A stretch of 64,000 bases of DNA, taken from contig NC_081827.1 of the NCBI RefSeq assembly GCF_030867095.1, positions 217,313,810-217,377,809 on the forward strand, written 5' to 3'. Shown here in pieces: positions 48,356-59,668 of the stretch (position 1 is its first letter; every line of letters starts with the position of its first letter). Made by a program: the position numbers and the translations under genes. The notes beneath the pieces were generated by a model. That model was not told the origin of the DNA. It was given only the letters and a program-made list of their open reading frames with translations, and ran no database searches. Source of the stretch: Alligator mississippiensis (Eukaryota > Chordata > Crocodylia > Alligatoridae).

Positions 48356-48608
48356 GTAGTGCTGGATTCTTGATGTGGGCCTGCTGCCCCCACTTTTCCA
48401 TCTCCTCTTCTTGTCATGAGGTTTCAACCTCTTGAGATCCCTGCAGCAGACTTCCTCCATTTGGGGCAGTCCTCACTTGCACATGTGAGGTGATGTTGGA
48501 TTTCTTCATTGAAGTAAGCCTTTTGAGAGACGGCTTTTGAGGTACAGAAAATACTCAATGTTTTCCAGAGTCTCACCATGGATCTGGATTACTGGAGCTG
48601 GAGACTGT
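48356..48608 (-). repeat. inverted-duplication arm A (original position in LINE)
   Basis: This 253-bp part of the LINE, in its normal place downstream of YADD (PAPVIQIHGETLENIEYF region), is repeated in opposite orientation at 49142-49379. The arms are highly similar. Arm A has about 17 bases near 48467-48485 that arm B lacks. Confidence 0.88.
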
Positions 48609-48619
48609 TCATTAGGAGC

Positions 48620-50110
48620 TTGTTGGTGGAGGACCTTAGTCCCATTTTCTTGTATACCTTGGTAAAGGTGTTGAAATTGCCTGAAGGTCTGCTTCCAATT
48701 GATTACACACTACAGCATCATCAGCATACTGGATTTCAATGATTGAGGTTGGGGTGGTCTTAGTTTTGGCTCGGAGTCAGCTAAGGTTAAACAGTTTGCC
48801 ATCCATTCAGTAGCTTAGCTCCATTCTGGCTAGAAGCTTGTTGGTGGTCAAAAGTAAGGAGTATTGAGAAGAGTGTTGGAGCAATGGCAGAGCTTTGCTT
48901 AACTTCCATTTAACTTCAAAGGGATCTGTGATAGATCCATCACTGAGAACCACCGCTCTCATATTGCCATGAAGCAGGCAGAAAATCTTGACAAATTTCA
49001 TGGGCATCCATACTTCAGAAAGATCCTCCACAACACCTCTTAGCTGACAGAGTCAAAAGCTTTTGTGAGGTCAAAGAAGGCCATGTAAAGAGACGTATGT
49101 TTTTCCCAGCATTTCTACTGAAGCTGGTGAGCTGTAAAGGTACAGTCCCCAGCTCCAGTAATCCAGATCCTTGGTGAAACTCTGGAAAACATTGAGTATT
49201 TTCTATACCTCAGAAGCCATCTCTCAAAAGGCTTACTTCAGTGAAGAAATCCAACATCACCTCACATATGCAAATGGAGGAAGTCTGCTGCAGGGATCTC
49301 AGGAGGTTGAAACCTCATGACAAGAAGAGGAGATGGAAAAGTGGGGGCAGCAGGCCCACATCAAGAATCCAGCACTACTAACATGTCAGTTGTGCCTCTT
49401 GATGCCCTAAACCCACACTGAGATTCTGCGAGGAGCACCTCAGCAAGTGGAAAGAGATAGTTTAGGAGGGGTCTCACTATGATCTGTCCTGTGGTAAACA
49501 GCAAGGTGATTCCTCAGTAGGTTCCACAGTCAAACTTGTCTCCTTTCTTGAACATTTTCACAATCATGGCATCCCGGAGGTCATCTGGAATTTCCTCATC
49601 ATTCCAGATCCTTAAGATGAGGTCATGGAGCTATGATGTGAGCTCCTCTCCTCCCTGTTTGAAGATTTCAGTGGGGATTCCATCCACTCCAAATGCCTTC
49701 TTCATCTTCCTCTGCTTGATGGCTTTCAAGGAGCGGAGGGATTCCAAGATCATCTCTCACCAGGTGTTGCAAGACGGAGTTGAGAACGTTATCCTCAACA
49801 ACAGAGCCTCAATTGAGAAGGTCTTCAAAACACTCCTTCCAATGGACATTGATGGCTCCCCTTTCATTGATCAGGTCTTCTCTATCCTTAGGTCTCAAGG
49901 GGATTGGTTCCTGAGTGCTTAAAATGTAGATGGTTTTGGTGGCACTGAAGAAGCCATGCATATTGTGGAGGTCAGCAAGATGTTGAATGTCCTTAGCCTC
50001 ACCTTCCCACCATTTGTTCTTCATAACACAGGTCTTCCTTTGGACTTCTGCCCTAGCTTGTTGGCGATTCAAGTTCTTTTCCTTGGAGTTGGTGTTCTTT
50101 TGCCAAGCAC
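48620..50110 (-). pseudogene. LINE reverse-transcriptase remnant
   Basis: The pre-RT region is open at 50072-49809. Later blocks are QCGFRASRGTTDM (about 49425-49381), MAFFDLTKAFDSVS (about 49090-49045), FVKIFCLLHGNMRAVVLSDG (in 49031-48807) and IEIQYADDAVVCN (YADD at 48717-48728). A 238-bp inverted segment (49142-49379) interrupts the domain between the RGTTDM and TKAFDS blocks. Stops are present on both sides, so it is inactive. Confidence 0.85.
49142..49379 (+). repeat. inverted-duplication arm B, inside the RT domain
   Basis: An inverted copy of 48356-48608, placed about 530 bases away within the same LINE, exactly between the RGTTDM and FTAHQLQ parts of the reverse transcriptase. The flanking LINE sequence appears otherwise continuous across it. 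Confidence 0.88.
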
Positions 50111-51123
50111 AAAAGGCCTTGCACTTATGATCAGGGATCCGGGTTTTCCATTTTCCACAGAAAAATCATGGATTCCCTGTTTTTATAGGAGAAAACACAG
50201 ATTTCCCTTTTTAGCAGAGAAATCCATGGATTCTCTGATTTTCCAAAGAACTATTGCAGGCTGGCACAGCTCCAGCCTGCAAGAGCTGATTGCAGAAAGG
50301 GCAGGAAACCCCCAGCCCTGCCCGGAGGGGGAGGGAGAGGGGGGAAGGCCAGGGCCTGAGCCTCTGAGGCAGCCAAGGCTAGGCTCAGGCTCAGACTCAC
50401 CCTTTGCCCTTGGAGCCTAGAGGTAAGTGGGGCTTGGGGGCTGTGGGGCAGGGCTGGGGAAGATGGTTGGGGGCTGAGGGAGTGGAGGGTGCTGCTGGCC
50501 CCAGGTGGCATACCACAGATGGGAGCAGGGCCAGGGGGTGCAGGCAGGGTTACAGGGTCAGAGGGTGAGAGCAGGGGTGCCCCTCTGTGGGGGCTTTGTG
50601 GGCAAGCAATACAGGGCGCAGTGTGGTGGTGCCCACCATGTGCAGGCTGACACATGCTGCCCGGCTGCCTGCCCAGGGGAGGGGAAGGAAGAGGCTGGCA
50701 TGCAGCCAGCTGCACAGCTCCATGACCAGCTCTGCAGAGGCGGTGAGGGATGGTGGCTGCGGGTGCGAGGGGGCTCGCATGTGGTGGCCACTGCCACTTA
50801 CCTGTAGGGCTGTGCCAACAGTAACGGCTGCTGCCTACAAAACCTCCTTGCACCACCGTGGAGCCATGCCCAGAGCTATGCGGCCAGCCGCGGGGTGACA
50901 GCAGCAGTGTGGTGGTGATTGGGCAGCATGCAGCCATCCTCACCAGCATCCCACACCACGCAGTAGCCACAGCTGCCACCACACTGCTGCTGCCGCCTTG
51001 CAGCCAGCTGCACAGCTCTGAGCATAGCTCCATGGCGGAAGCAGGAGGTTTTGTACACAGCGGCCGCTGTGTGCCAGCGGTGATGGCCACTGCATACAAA
51101 ACCTCCTGCTGCCGCCACAGAGC

Positions 51124-52775
51124 TGTCATATTGAATGTAATATTTGAATGTTTGTAATAGTTGCCCATTAGCCAGTTTAGGAAGAAGACAAGATTCATCT
51201 TCTTATCTAGGCCATTGTTTTGGTCTATGTGCGGAAGGTCCTGACTTTGCTCAAAGTCTTAACTCTTGAATTTTATCCTTAGAGGCCTTTAACAAAGTTA
51301 ACCTAAAAATGACCCTTAAGCAAACATCCTGAGAGATCAAACCCTAGGGCCTTTGAAAAATTGGAAAGAAAAGGTCATTGCAGTGGTGTGGAAGTTCCCC
51401 AAAGTAATTAAAATGGTCAAACAAAAGAAACTGAACCCAGCAGAAATCTGTTGAGTAAGATCCGAGCCCAAATTTGGGAGTAGTGACAGGTTTGAGTAGG
51501 AGGGGCCCAAGATGGCAACTCACTCAATAAAAACTGTAACCTACTGTCCCAATTTGGAGGTAACCTCACTTGCAGAACAACGAAGGAAGAATCGCAAGTG
51601 TAGGCCGGATCAGACTGATCACCTGAACCACCCTCTCCGTGAACACGAATCTCTTAGTTCACGCTGAAGCCGCGAAGCGCCCGAAAGGGACTGAAGGAAG
51701 GGGACTTAGTCCTATCAGTATCGAACCATACTGCTGAGGTGAGCCCATTGAGCTGTACTACTGAGGCCAACCCATTAAATTGTACTACTGAGGAATGAAA
51801 GCATATCTAGGTGTTTGGCTTCTCGGAATTCTAGGATTGTAAGCATATCATGAAAATAATAGTATTGATTTAAATTTAACTTTTAGTTGTAATTGCAATT
51901 GTTTTAAGGAAGTGAACTTGGAGCATTGTTTCTAATATATTTCATAGATTTCATAGACATTAGGGCTGGAAGGGACCTCGGAAGGTCATCGAGTCCATCC
52001 CCCTGCCCCAAGAGCAGGAAGTCAGCTGGGGTCATAGGATCCCAGCAAGATAAGCATCCAGTTTCATCTTGAAGGTGTTCAATGTAGGCGCTTGAACCAC
52101 TTCCGGTGGTAGGCTGTTCCAGACCTTGGGGGCTCGGACAGTAAAGAAATTCTTCCTTATGTCCAGCCTGAAACGGTCTTGCAGTAGTTTATGACTGTTT
52201 GACCTAGTCGTCATCCCTTGGGGCGCTCTGGTGAACAAACGTTCCCCCAGATACTGGTGGTCACCCCTGATAAACTTGTAGGTGGTCATCAGATCACCCC
52301 TGAGCCTGCGCTTTTCCAGGCTAAAGAGCCCCATGGCTCTCAGCCTGTCATCGTAGGGTCTGCTTCCCTGACCTCTGATCATGCGCATGGCTCTTCTCTG
52401 GACTCTCTCAAGCTTCTCCACATCCTTTTTGAATTGTGGAGCCCAAAACTGGACGCAGTACTCCAGCTGCGGCCTCACCAAGGCCGAATACAAGGGAAGA
52501 ATGACGTCCCGGGATTTGCTTGAGAAGCATCTATGGATGCAAGCTAGCGTTTTGGTCGCTTATGTAGTTATTGTGTTTTTAATGTTTTTGGTATTTCTTA
52601 AAGCTAATCAGTGTTATATACGTAGCAAAGAATTTTAAAATAAAATTGTGTTGTATGAATTCAGAGAGTAATCATTGTGAAATCGTGCAAGTAGCTAAAA
52701 ATTTCCCCAGCCAGTGCATCGAACGAATCAGTAAGTTGTGTGGGATTTTCTCTATTTCATAACTCACTAGAGATA
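51124..52775 (+). mobile_element. solo LTR fossil, interrupted by CR1
   Basis: Starts TGTCATATTGAATG and ends CACTAGAGATA. The flanking 5-mers AGAGC (51119-51123) and AGCGC (52776-52780) agree at four of five positions. It is closely similar throughout to the uninterrupted copy at 61879-62916. AATAAAATTG near the 3' part is a polyadenylation-like signal, supporting plus orientation. It sits inside the GC-rich module of the hAT element, whose sequence resumes directly after it. No internal region is present. Old, inert, family not named. Confidence 0.75.
51941..52560 (-). mobile_element. CR1 LINE 3' fragment nested in solo LTR
   Basis: The minus-strand frame 52493-52032 encodes the CR1 C-terminal region: PQLEYCVQFWAPQFKKDVEK, ERVQRRAMRMIRGQGSRPYD, LFSLEKRRLRGDL and VRAPKVWNSLPPEVV. 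The 3' tail ends at 51941 with the TTTCATAGA-type octamer repeats. Comparison with the empty site in the LTR copy at 62.70 kb (GATATATGTAGTT) shows where it entered. It is the same subfamily as the 14-18 kb copy, and the only open frame covers just the domain's end. Confidence 0.9.
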
Positions 52776-53600
52776 AGCGCCATGCCTGGAGCTGTGTGGC
52801 TGGCCGCAGAGTGGCAGCAGCAGTGTGGTGGTGGCCATGTCCACCGCGTGGCATGGGGTGGTGGGGATGGCTGCGTGCCGCTGTGTGGGGGGGGCTTTAA
52901 TTCTTATTACAGATTTGGGGGTTTTAATCAGAGAATTTGAACATTTTTAATCAGAGAAAACCAGGATCCCTGCTTAAGATCCATTAATTCTTGGATCTCC
53001 CAGTCATTCTCATCAAGCCGTTCTTGATGTTTCCTAATAAGAGGCACTTATTAATTCCTATCAGGAACTCACTGAGTTGGTTTATGAGTCCATTCTTAAG
53101 GGCAAAACCAACTCCATGAAGTCTGTGTTCTCCTTCCTGTTTACCCTTCCAGAAGAAGGTATAGCTACCTCCATGTTCTTTAAGCTCCCCATCTCCTGCT
53201 CACCAAGTCTTGCTCAATGCAGCTACATCAATGTTGTGTCACCTGAGTTTTCAGGCCATGACTGAAGTGTGGTACTCTGAGCATTCACTATTAGAGTTGT
53301 CCATGAGGGTGCTGATGTTCCAGGTCCCAAGAATAATGGTGTGTCTTTGCTTGTATTTTCAACTGTGTAAAGATGATCCCACTGGACGTGGTTACCCAGG
53401 CAGGAAGAAATACAAAATACTGTATTAGACAGGCTATGTTTAGGGCACATTTTCTAACTCCTTCCACATGTAAGGTGAGCAGAGTGGTTCCTGAAGAGGG
53501 CTGCTCAGTCACAGTTACAGCAGCCAAATCACATTCCTGTCCTGTCCAAGTGCTAGATGACCTTCTTGTAACTGCTGCCTTTGTGCCAGTTCATGACTAG

Positions 53601-54620
53601 GAGCTTCCAGGCCTCACAGTCCTGCTTTTGCCACCATTAGTTGGTCGCCAAAAGGCTTGAGGAATGTCCTGGAAAAACTGTTTTCATGAAAGATGCCTGT
53701 ACATGATTTGTTTTATCATGGGGAAGCTGCTGCACATCAGCTTCCACACAGCTCTTGACAGAACAGGACCTTGATCCAATGGCAAGGAAACAACAACTGG
53801 GGTTCTCATTCCGCTGCAGCCTTCCTCTGCCTTTGCAGCCATTGAGATTCTAACATCTTCTTTTGCCTGCTCTGCCATTGAGATCTTATAGAACCATGGC
53901 TGAGGGCTGGGCAGTTTTATTATAGCAAAGACAGGTACGCATCATTTCACAGCATCATCACAGGATATACGTGACTTTTCAGGAGGGAGACAACTGTCAT
54001 CTGCTGTTGTCACCACATCCAAGTGGTGCTGCCATTGCTTGGCCCATGACTGCTTATTCGTCAGTTACACCTGCTTAGTTCACAGCTAACCTTCCCTGAA
54101 GGTCATTCCATTATCCGCCACATGTCGACATACTCAGTAGCAGTAAACCTCTGCCCCACAGGCAGAGGGGCACAGTATAAAGTATAGCTGCATGGTGGAG
54201 CCTGTACTTCAGCAAGCCTATCTGTGAGCACCCTGGGAGAGGACCACCTCCAACTCGCCTGCCGTGTCTTTGGTGTTAAGAAGAAAGAGGAGGGGTCAGT
54301 GCTTCTATTAGGGGTTCCACCCCTTCCTCAGGGTTACTTACAGAGTGACGGACCAATTACTTGAGGCTCCATCTCCCCTACACCTATCCACACACCAGAC
54401 ACAGTGTCACTAAGGATGCAATCATCACCCCATCAAAGCCATTGGACTCCTTTGAAGATATTAGTGCCGGAACTGCGCTGATTAAATCTTGCTCTTTGTC
54501 TCCCATGAGCTGATGGTAGATTATGCTGCTCTTGTCTAGATATCGAAACCCAGAGTATCATAGGTGATATTGTTGAGACAAAAGAAGCAACATAAACAAT
54601 AATATACTTCAAAAGTAGAA
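53601..54620. other. unassigned stretch, possibly LINE 5' region
   Basis: Moderately GC sequence, directly upstream (on the minus strand) of the LINE endonuclease start. I cannot match it to the other LINE copy, which lacks this part. No gene seen. Confidence 0.4.
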
Positions 54621-56340
54621 ACGTGCAATACCTTGCTTCCTGGATCCTCCCTAGAGTTCTCTAAGGGGTCCCAAAATACCCTGAGCCCAGATCCTTCTCT
54701 AGGTCTGGGGTGCCCGATTCTCCCGGTCCTCCGGCATGCCCCCAGTCAACATCTCAAAAATAAATGCAAAGGAAATGGGGCCTTCAAGCTCAAAACTGCT
54801 TGTGGTGAGAGAGGAAGCTGGGTTTGGGCAGGCACTGCCCAGACACCGCGGAGCATGGGATGGAGCTTTGATCAGCCTGTCTGAAGGGTGCAGGGGGCGT
54901 GGATCCCACCACTGTGCACACCCCTGTTGGGAGGCATGGAGGTAGTGCCCCTCGGATGTGTGCACAGGGTGAAGACAGGCTGTCACATGGGCTGGGGCTG
55001 GCTGCACCAACCTCTTCCTGGTGCGGGGCTGGGCTGGGGCTGGGCTGGGGCTGCGCTTGGGTGCACGGCAGCAGCGCTGCAAGGAGGGGCTGTAGTAGGG
55101 AGCTACAGGCACCCCAAAATTCACTGTAGCCCCACCTCCCAGTGATGCCGCCTGCCCCAAGTGCAGCCTCAGTCCACAGACCCAACTGGAAAGAGCCCAG
55201 TGCCATCCCTGGCCCCAGCCCGCAGCTGCAGCCCATCCTCATCCTGCACACAGATCCAGGGGGCACATGCCCCCCATGGCTCCCTCAGGGGTACACATAG
55301 CAGCAGGATCCGTCCCCCCTTCACTCCCTGGATGAGGCGCTCATGGCTCCTTCCCGCACCACACCCTGCCCCCACTGCCCTTGTCCCAGCCCCTCTCCCT
55401 TTATCACCACAGTGGACTTGATCTTCCTCCCCCCACTCCCCATGCCCTTTCCCTCTCCCTGCCCCAACAGACTTACCAGCCAGACACTACTCTGCAAGCT
55501 GCCAGGCTGGCTGTGTGCATGCTGCAGCTGTACATGCATGCAGCATTTCTCAGCAACATTACTGGCCACATCAGGCAAAAAAAGCTTTTTGGGACCTGCA
55601 TGGCAGAGAGCAGCAAAGGCAGCCAGCTCCAACATGTGGGGCTTCCTCCAGTGATGCGCTAGTGTAGGAGCTGCACATGCACCACGGGGAGCCCCAAGCA
55701 ATAGAGGTGGGCCAATGAGGCTGCACTTCTTGCCATCACATGCAGCACTGGCCAGAGCCATGCACAGCTGGGCAGCAGCACCTGCATGAGGCATTAGCAC
55801 CCTGAGGGCCCACTGTCTGCTGCTGCTACCTGCAGCATATGGGGATGTACAGCTGGGGGGGGGGGGAGTTTGCGGATGCCCCAACCTCCCTCACAGCCCA
55901 CAAATGCCACACACCCACACCCTGCCCCAACTCCCTCACATACACACACACATACACACCATACCCTAACGCCCCAACACAGCCAACCCCCCACAAACCC
56001 CTCGCACACCTCCCACAATACATACCCACCCACCACAACCACATCCCACACCCCTACACTGTATACAAGAGTAAGACTTTACTTTTGAGTTATTATGCAA
56101 TCACTTCTACATACACTACACAAACACAAACCATGACAATAATATTTTTGTAATAAAATTAAAATATGTTATAGTAGATGTTTGACTTTTAGTATATGAT
56201 CTGGTTTTCTTCTTGTTCCAAAATGGCAACCCCGCAAAAAAGGAGTACTTCTGGGGGACAAGGAGAGGGACTTCCAGTGGCAAAGGTCGCGGTTTAGGGG
56301 CAGGACTTCCAGTCCCAAGATGGCAACCAAGGGTCAAGGC
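54621..56340. repeat. GC-rich repeat-like block with AC-rich tract
   Basis: An abrupt GC-rich island with short motif repetition (CTGGGGCTGGG, GCTGCAGCTGTACATGCATG and similar), followed at 55905-56060 by an imperfect CACAC/CCCAC-rich tract. It gives many long frames in several phases, none with a domain. It is probably the interior of one or more non-autonomous DNA elements, since the right end at 56340-56432 matches a hAT MITE. Confidence 0.45.
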
Positions 56341-56432
56341 ACCTGTCAAGGGACAGGACTACACTTGCTGCCCTCAACAGCTCACCAAAACTCACTGAGC
56401 AGCCCTCCAGCCAAAATAATTGCCTGCCACTG
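56340..56432. mobile_element. hAT MITE right end
   Basis: CCCTCAACAGCTCACCAAAACTC followed by CAAAATAATTGCCTGCCACTG parallels the right 60 bases of the MITE at 20931-21109 (CCAAAACTCAG...AAATAATTGCCCACTGCTG). The left end was not identified. Confidence 0.6.
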
Positions 56433-56435
56433 TGA

Positions 56436-56900
56436 TAGTTCCTCTCTACTCAGCACTGGTTAGGCCTCATCTGGAGTACCATGTGCAGTTCTGGGCTCCA
56501 CATTTTAAAAGGGACATGGAAAACTTAGAGAGGGTCCAGAGATGGGCTACAAAGATAAAGTGCTTGGAAAGCAAGTCATGAGAAGCTGAAGGAGCTAGGC
56601 ATGTTCAGCTTGCATTAAAACATTTAAGAGGGAACATGATTGCAATCTTCAAATACTTGAAGGGCTGCCATAAAGAAGGGGAAAAGCACCTTTTCTCTTT
56701 TGCTGCAGAGAGGAGGACGTGGATCAATGGCTTGAAGTTGCAGCAAAATAAGTGTAGACTGGATATCCAGAAAAAAATTCTTTGCTGTTAGAATAGTGAG
56801 GCAGTGGAATAGACTGCCTAGGGAAGCTGTGGACTCTCCATCACTGGAAGTGTTCAAGAAGGTTTTGGACAGCCACTGGTTGGGGATGATCTAGGAGTAG
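56436..56900 (+). mobile_element. old CR1 LINE 3' fragment
   Basis: Plus-strand translation resembles CR1: [59 protein letters not shown] and CRLDIQ, but with many stops and substitutions. It is clearly more diverged than the 44-kb and 63-kb copies and lacks a clean tail. Confidence 0.8.
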
Positions 56901-59240
56901 CTATGCCTATGTTCTACTGTAGGGATTTTCCATGCTTCTGGGCTTTGCTGGTTGCCCCTGCTCAGTCCCTCCTTTTCCCTGCATGTGTCAGGGTGCTTTT
57001 AAGCCTTCCTCAGAGGCACTGCGTATTGGCTACAACCAAGGCTTGGGACTTTGACTGGTATATGCCAATGCTCCTGGTGGGACCAAAGCCAGAGGTTCCT
57101 GGCTAAAGGGTCTTGCCCCTCCACTCAGGGTCAAATCTATCACCATATTACAGTCAGGAAGGAATTTTATCCCATGGTCAGATGGGCATGGACTGTGGGG
57201 AGTTTTGCCTTCCCCTATATACACAAAAATATCATGTACACATTACAAAGATGTAGAATGTTATAAGAGTATTGTATAATGTGCTCCAAAAATAAGAAAG
57301 CAAGTAGTCAGGGACTATAATGTGTATAAAAAATGGGAAAAAACCACATACTTCCTTCTCCTGACTCATTGCTATATGCTATTTATTTAGAGCTCAGATT
57401 TACAAACAGTACTCAACATTGTCTTACTGTGGGGAGTTCCAATGAAATCAAGGGACTACTCACATAGTTCCTGAACTCAGTAAATGGGTCCCAGCTTTGT
57501 AAGAACTGCCTTCAGTAAATATCCATTAAAACATTATATAGGAGAAATACCTTTTATATAAGTTTGTCTGTGTGTGTGTGTGTGTGTACGTAATTTCTTA
57601 CAAAACAACGTTCTCTCATGTGACAAAATTTATAGTCCAAAAAAAAAAAAAGTCACAGCATGTATGGGGATTATTGTAGCATACATGATTCTCAAACAGA
57701 AAGGCTTTGTGAGAAAATGGAATGCTGCTAACAAGCTGCTACAGCAACTTCAATCAGACACACAAACAATCAGGCAGAATAACTTCATTAAAGAGTACTG
57801 CATGATTTGGTGCACTGTATTCTAAAACAATAATTTATTTTAAAACAGCTTCACCTTTACTCCTTTGTGTCCACACAATCTAATTTGTACAGTATAAATG
57901 AGGGCTCTTCCTACAGTACAAATAAAAGGCTTATGCTGTTACCAAAAAAGACAGTATTTCTTCTGCATCTTGGGCCTCTGAAATTCTTTACTGAGTCATA
58001 TCAGCTGACCAGTCACACAAAAATACATGTCCATTTGTAGCTTATCATGGAACTAATTAGTGCTTTTCCCTCCTCCACCAGCAGCTGAACCTAATATGGT
58101 TAGGTTATTGGGCAAAAAAATACCATGCATTCCTTTCCTATGGATTAAGTTATTGATTTTAAAATCATATGTACCATAGATCTTCAAGGACAAATTACAG
58201 ATGCATGTGCATTTCTTTATATACTCTACTTTACCCTACGAAGTATTGGAATCACATGTTCAGATGAGAGATTTTCAGATTGTGGGAGAAAAAAAAATTG
58301 ATGTTCTCTATTTTTTTTTCTGATACCCAGTAAGTATTTTCCAGTGTCATTTTCTTTTACCAATCCGTTCCCACGCCCTGCTCACTCCCCCTCCCCCCAC
58401 CCAAATTAACAATCAACAAGCCAGAGCCTTTGGGATAAAACCACAAGAAGTTAATTCTTGCCAGCATGCAAACTTGCCATTTTCCCATGTATGTCTCCAG
58501 TTTTATTTTACAAGTTAGTTAATATCTGTCATTATTCCTATTATTCCACACTTAGAAATGTTCACAACCTAGAGAAAAACAAAATCAGAGATCTATACTT
58601 CTTTTGCTTAAGAATACAGTGACCACAGTAAGATCTGACAAAGTAGCTGAAATATTCCTGTGCGGTTTGCTGAGACATGACACTTATCTGTGTCCTTAAA
58701 AGAATGAAGAGCTTCTAAAGGCTGCCTAGAATCAACTCAGACTGATTCCATATACTCACTACTGTAGCATTCCACTATTAGTTTTTAAAATCAATTTTCA
58801 GTTAAGGATATTTGCTCAGGCAGAAAGTTTTTTGATGGGATAGGAGTACAAAATAATATATGCTAGAAAATGTTACAGCATATCTAACAGAAGAGAACCT
58901 GCAATAGGATAGTCTGGAAGATAAATGATGACCAGAAATGAAAAGGGAAAACAGGATACAGAAGGATCAAGCAGCAGCAGAAGAAAAGAACATCAGAGAC
59001 ATCGTAAAGAAAGACAGCAGTATAATTACTCTATCTGAAAAAGGCTGTTATGGTCTCAGATATTTCGTCATTCCTCAGCCTTCCATGAGGCTCACAAACA
59101 TGAAAAAGCATTACCCTAAGGGTCATAGGATATAAAGGAATAACTTTTGCATGGTGATAAAGAAAACTATTCCTCTGTAGTGATGAAAATCCCAACTCTA
59201 TAGGCATTTGTACATATGGTTGCCCCACAGCGCTGGGCAC
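56901..59240. other. AT-rich non-coding stretch
   Basis: No gene or mobile element recognised. A (GT)n microsatellite lies at 57568-57588. Confidence 0.6.
57568..57588. repeat. (GT)n microsatellite
   Basis: About ten TG units in AT-rich DNA. Confidence 0.93.
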
Positions 59241-59260
59241 TTTTAAAAGCATCTGGCATT

Positions 59261-59429
59261 GCAGCACATGCATGTGTATAAATGGAAAAATGCATATCAG
59301 CTCTGAGAAAATGGTGGTGGTGCACTTCAGAACTAAAACATATTGAAGGTGTTTTACTTCAAAAGCACATGGCCGCCACTTTCTCAGCACTGATGCACAT
59401 TTCAGCATTTATACAAATGCATGCACCGC
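59261..59429. repeat. foldback inverted repeat, 80-bp arms
   Basis: The segment 59261-59340 and the reverse complement of 59350-59429 align without gaps at 58 of 80 positions (my count), around a 9-base centre. Similarity continues outwards (GCGCTGGGCAC on the left, GCACTGGGCGTG on the right). It looks like an aged foldback MITE. It is not coding. Confidence 0.75.
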
Positions 59430-59668
59430 AGCACTGGGCGTGTCAGCTCACCTGCTCCACAGACTCGATTAATCGACTCTGCTCCAACACACTGGATCTC
59501 TGGTGCATCGAAGAAGGCAAATGTATGTGTATAAATGCCCTATATGCCCCTAGATTGTGGACTGTACTCACAAATTGCGAACAGAAAAAATGAATGAAAA
59601 ATTCAGGCTTTTTTGAATACTTTGAATAATTGCCCTGCATAAATGAAACGTTATGGTAGCTCACTTAC

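Larger units (their letters stand above)
50132..52972. mobile_element. hAT-type element inserted in LINE, itself carrying nested elements
   Basis: Tips CAGGGATCCGGGTTTTCC (left) and CAGGGATCCTGGTTTTCTC (right, reversed) form a good inverted repeat. The flanks CTTATGAT (50124-50131) and CTTAAGAT (52973-52980) differ at one of eight positions. Removing 50132-52972 restores continuity of the LINE linker (...ELMDLK to HKCKAF...), which proves the insertion. Its own sequence is about 1.2 kb, with GC-rich degenerate modules (GCCATGCC.GAGCT.TG.GGC.GGCCGC and TACAAAACCTCC, both orientations) and no transposase. A 315-codon minus-strand frame at 50251-51198 is a low-complexity by-product. Confidence 0.88.
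48216..53600 (-). mobile_element. LINE (jockey/L2/CR1 group), split by a nested hAT
   Basis: Read on the minus strand: the endonuclease start GTWNISTLMDN near 53325, NIDVAALSKT, SYTFFWKGKQEGEHRLHGVG, a shortened endonuclease, RKHQERLDENDWEIQELMDLK, then the hAT insertion (50132-52972). It resumes with HKCKAFCAWQKNTNSKEKN, KNKWWEGEAKDIQHLADLHN and HWKECFEDLLN, then the reverse transcriptase with QCGFRASRGTTDM, a TKAFDS box and YADD. The 3' end is near 48216. It is the same family as 28972-31275. The reading frame is broken in many places. Upstream sequence to about 54.6 kb may be its 5' UTR, but I could not verify that. Confidence 0.85.

Noticed and set aside
50251-51198. 315-codon minus-strand frame
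   Set aside because: It lies in the GC-rich modules of the hAT element and runs into the solo LTR. Composition explains the lack of stops. No domain or conserved motif.
55321-55884. 187-codon minus-strand frame in the GC-rich block
   Set aside because: Several overlapping frames of similar length occur in all phases here, and none has a motif. Treated as composition.
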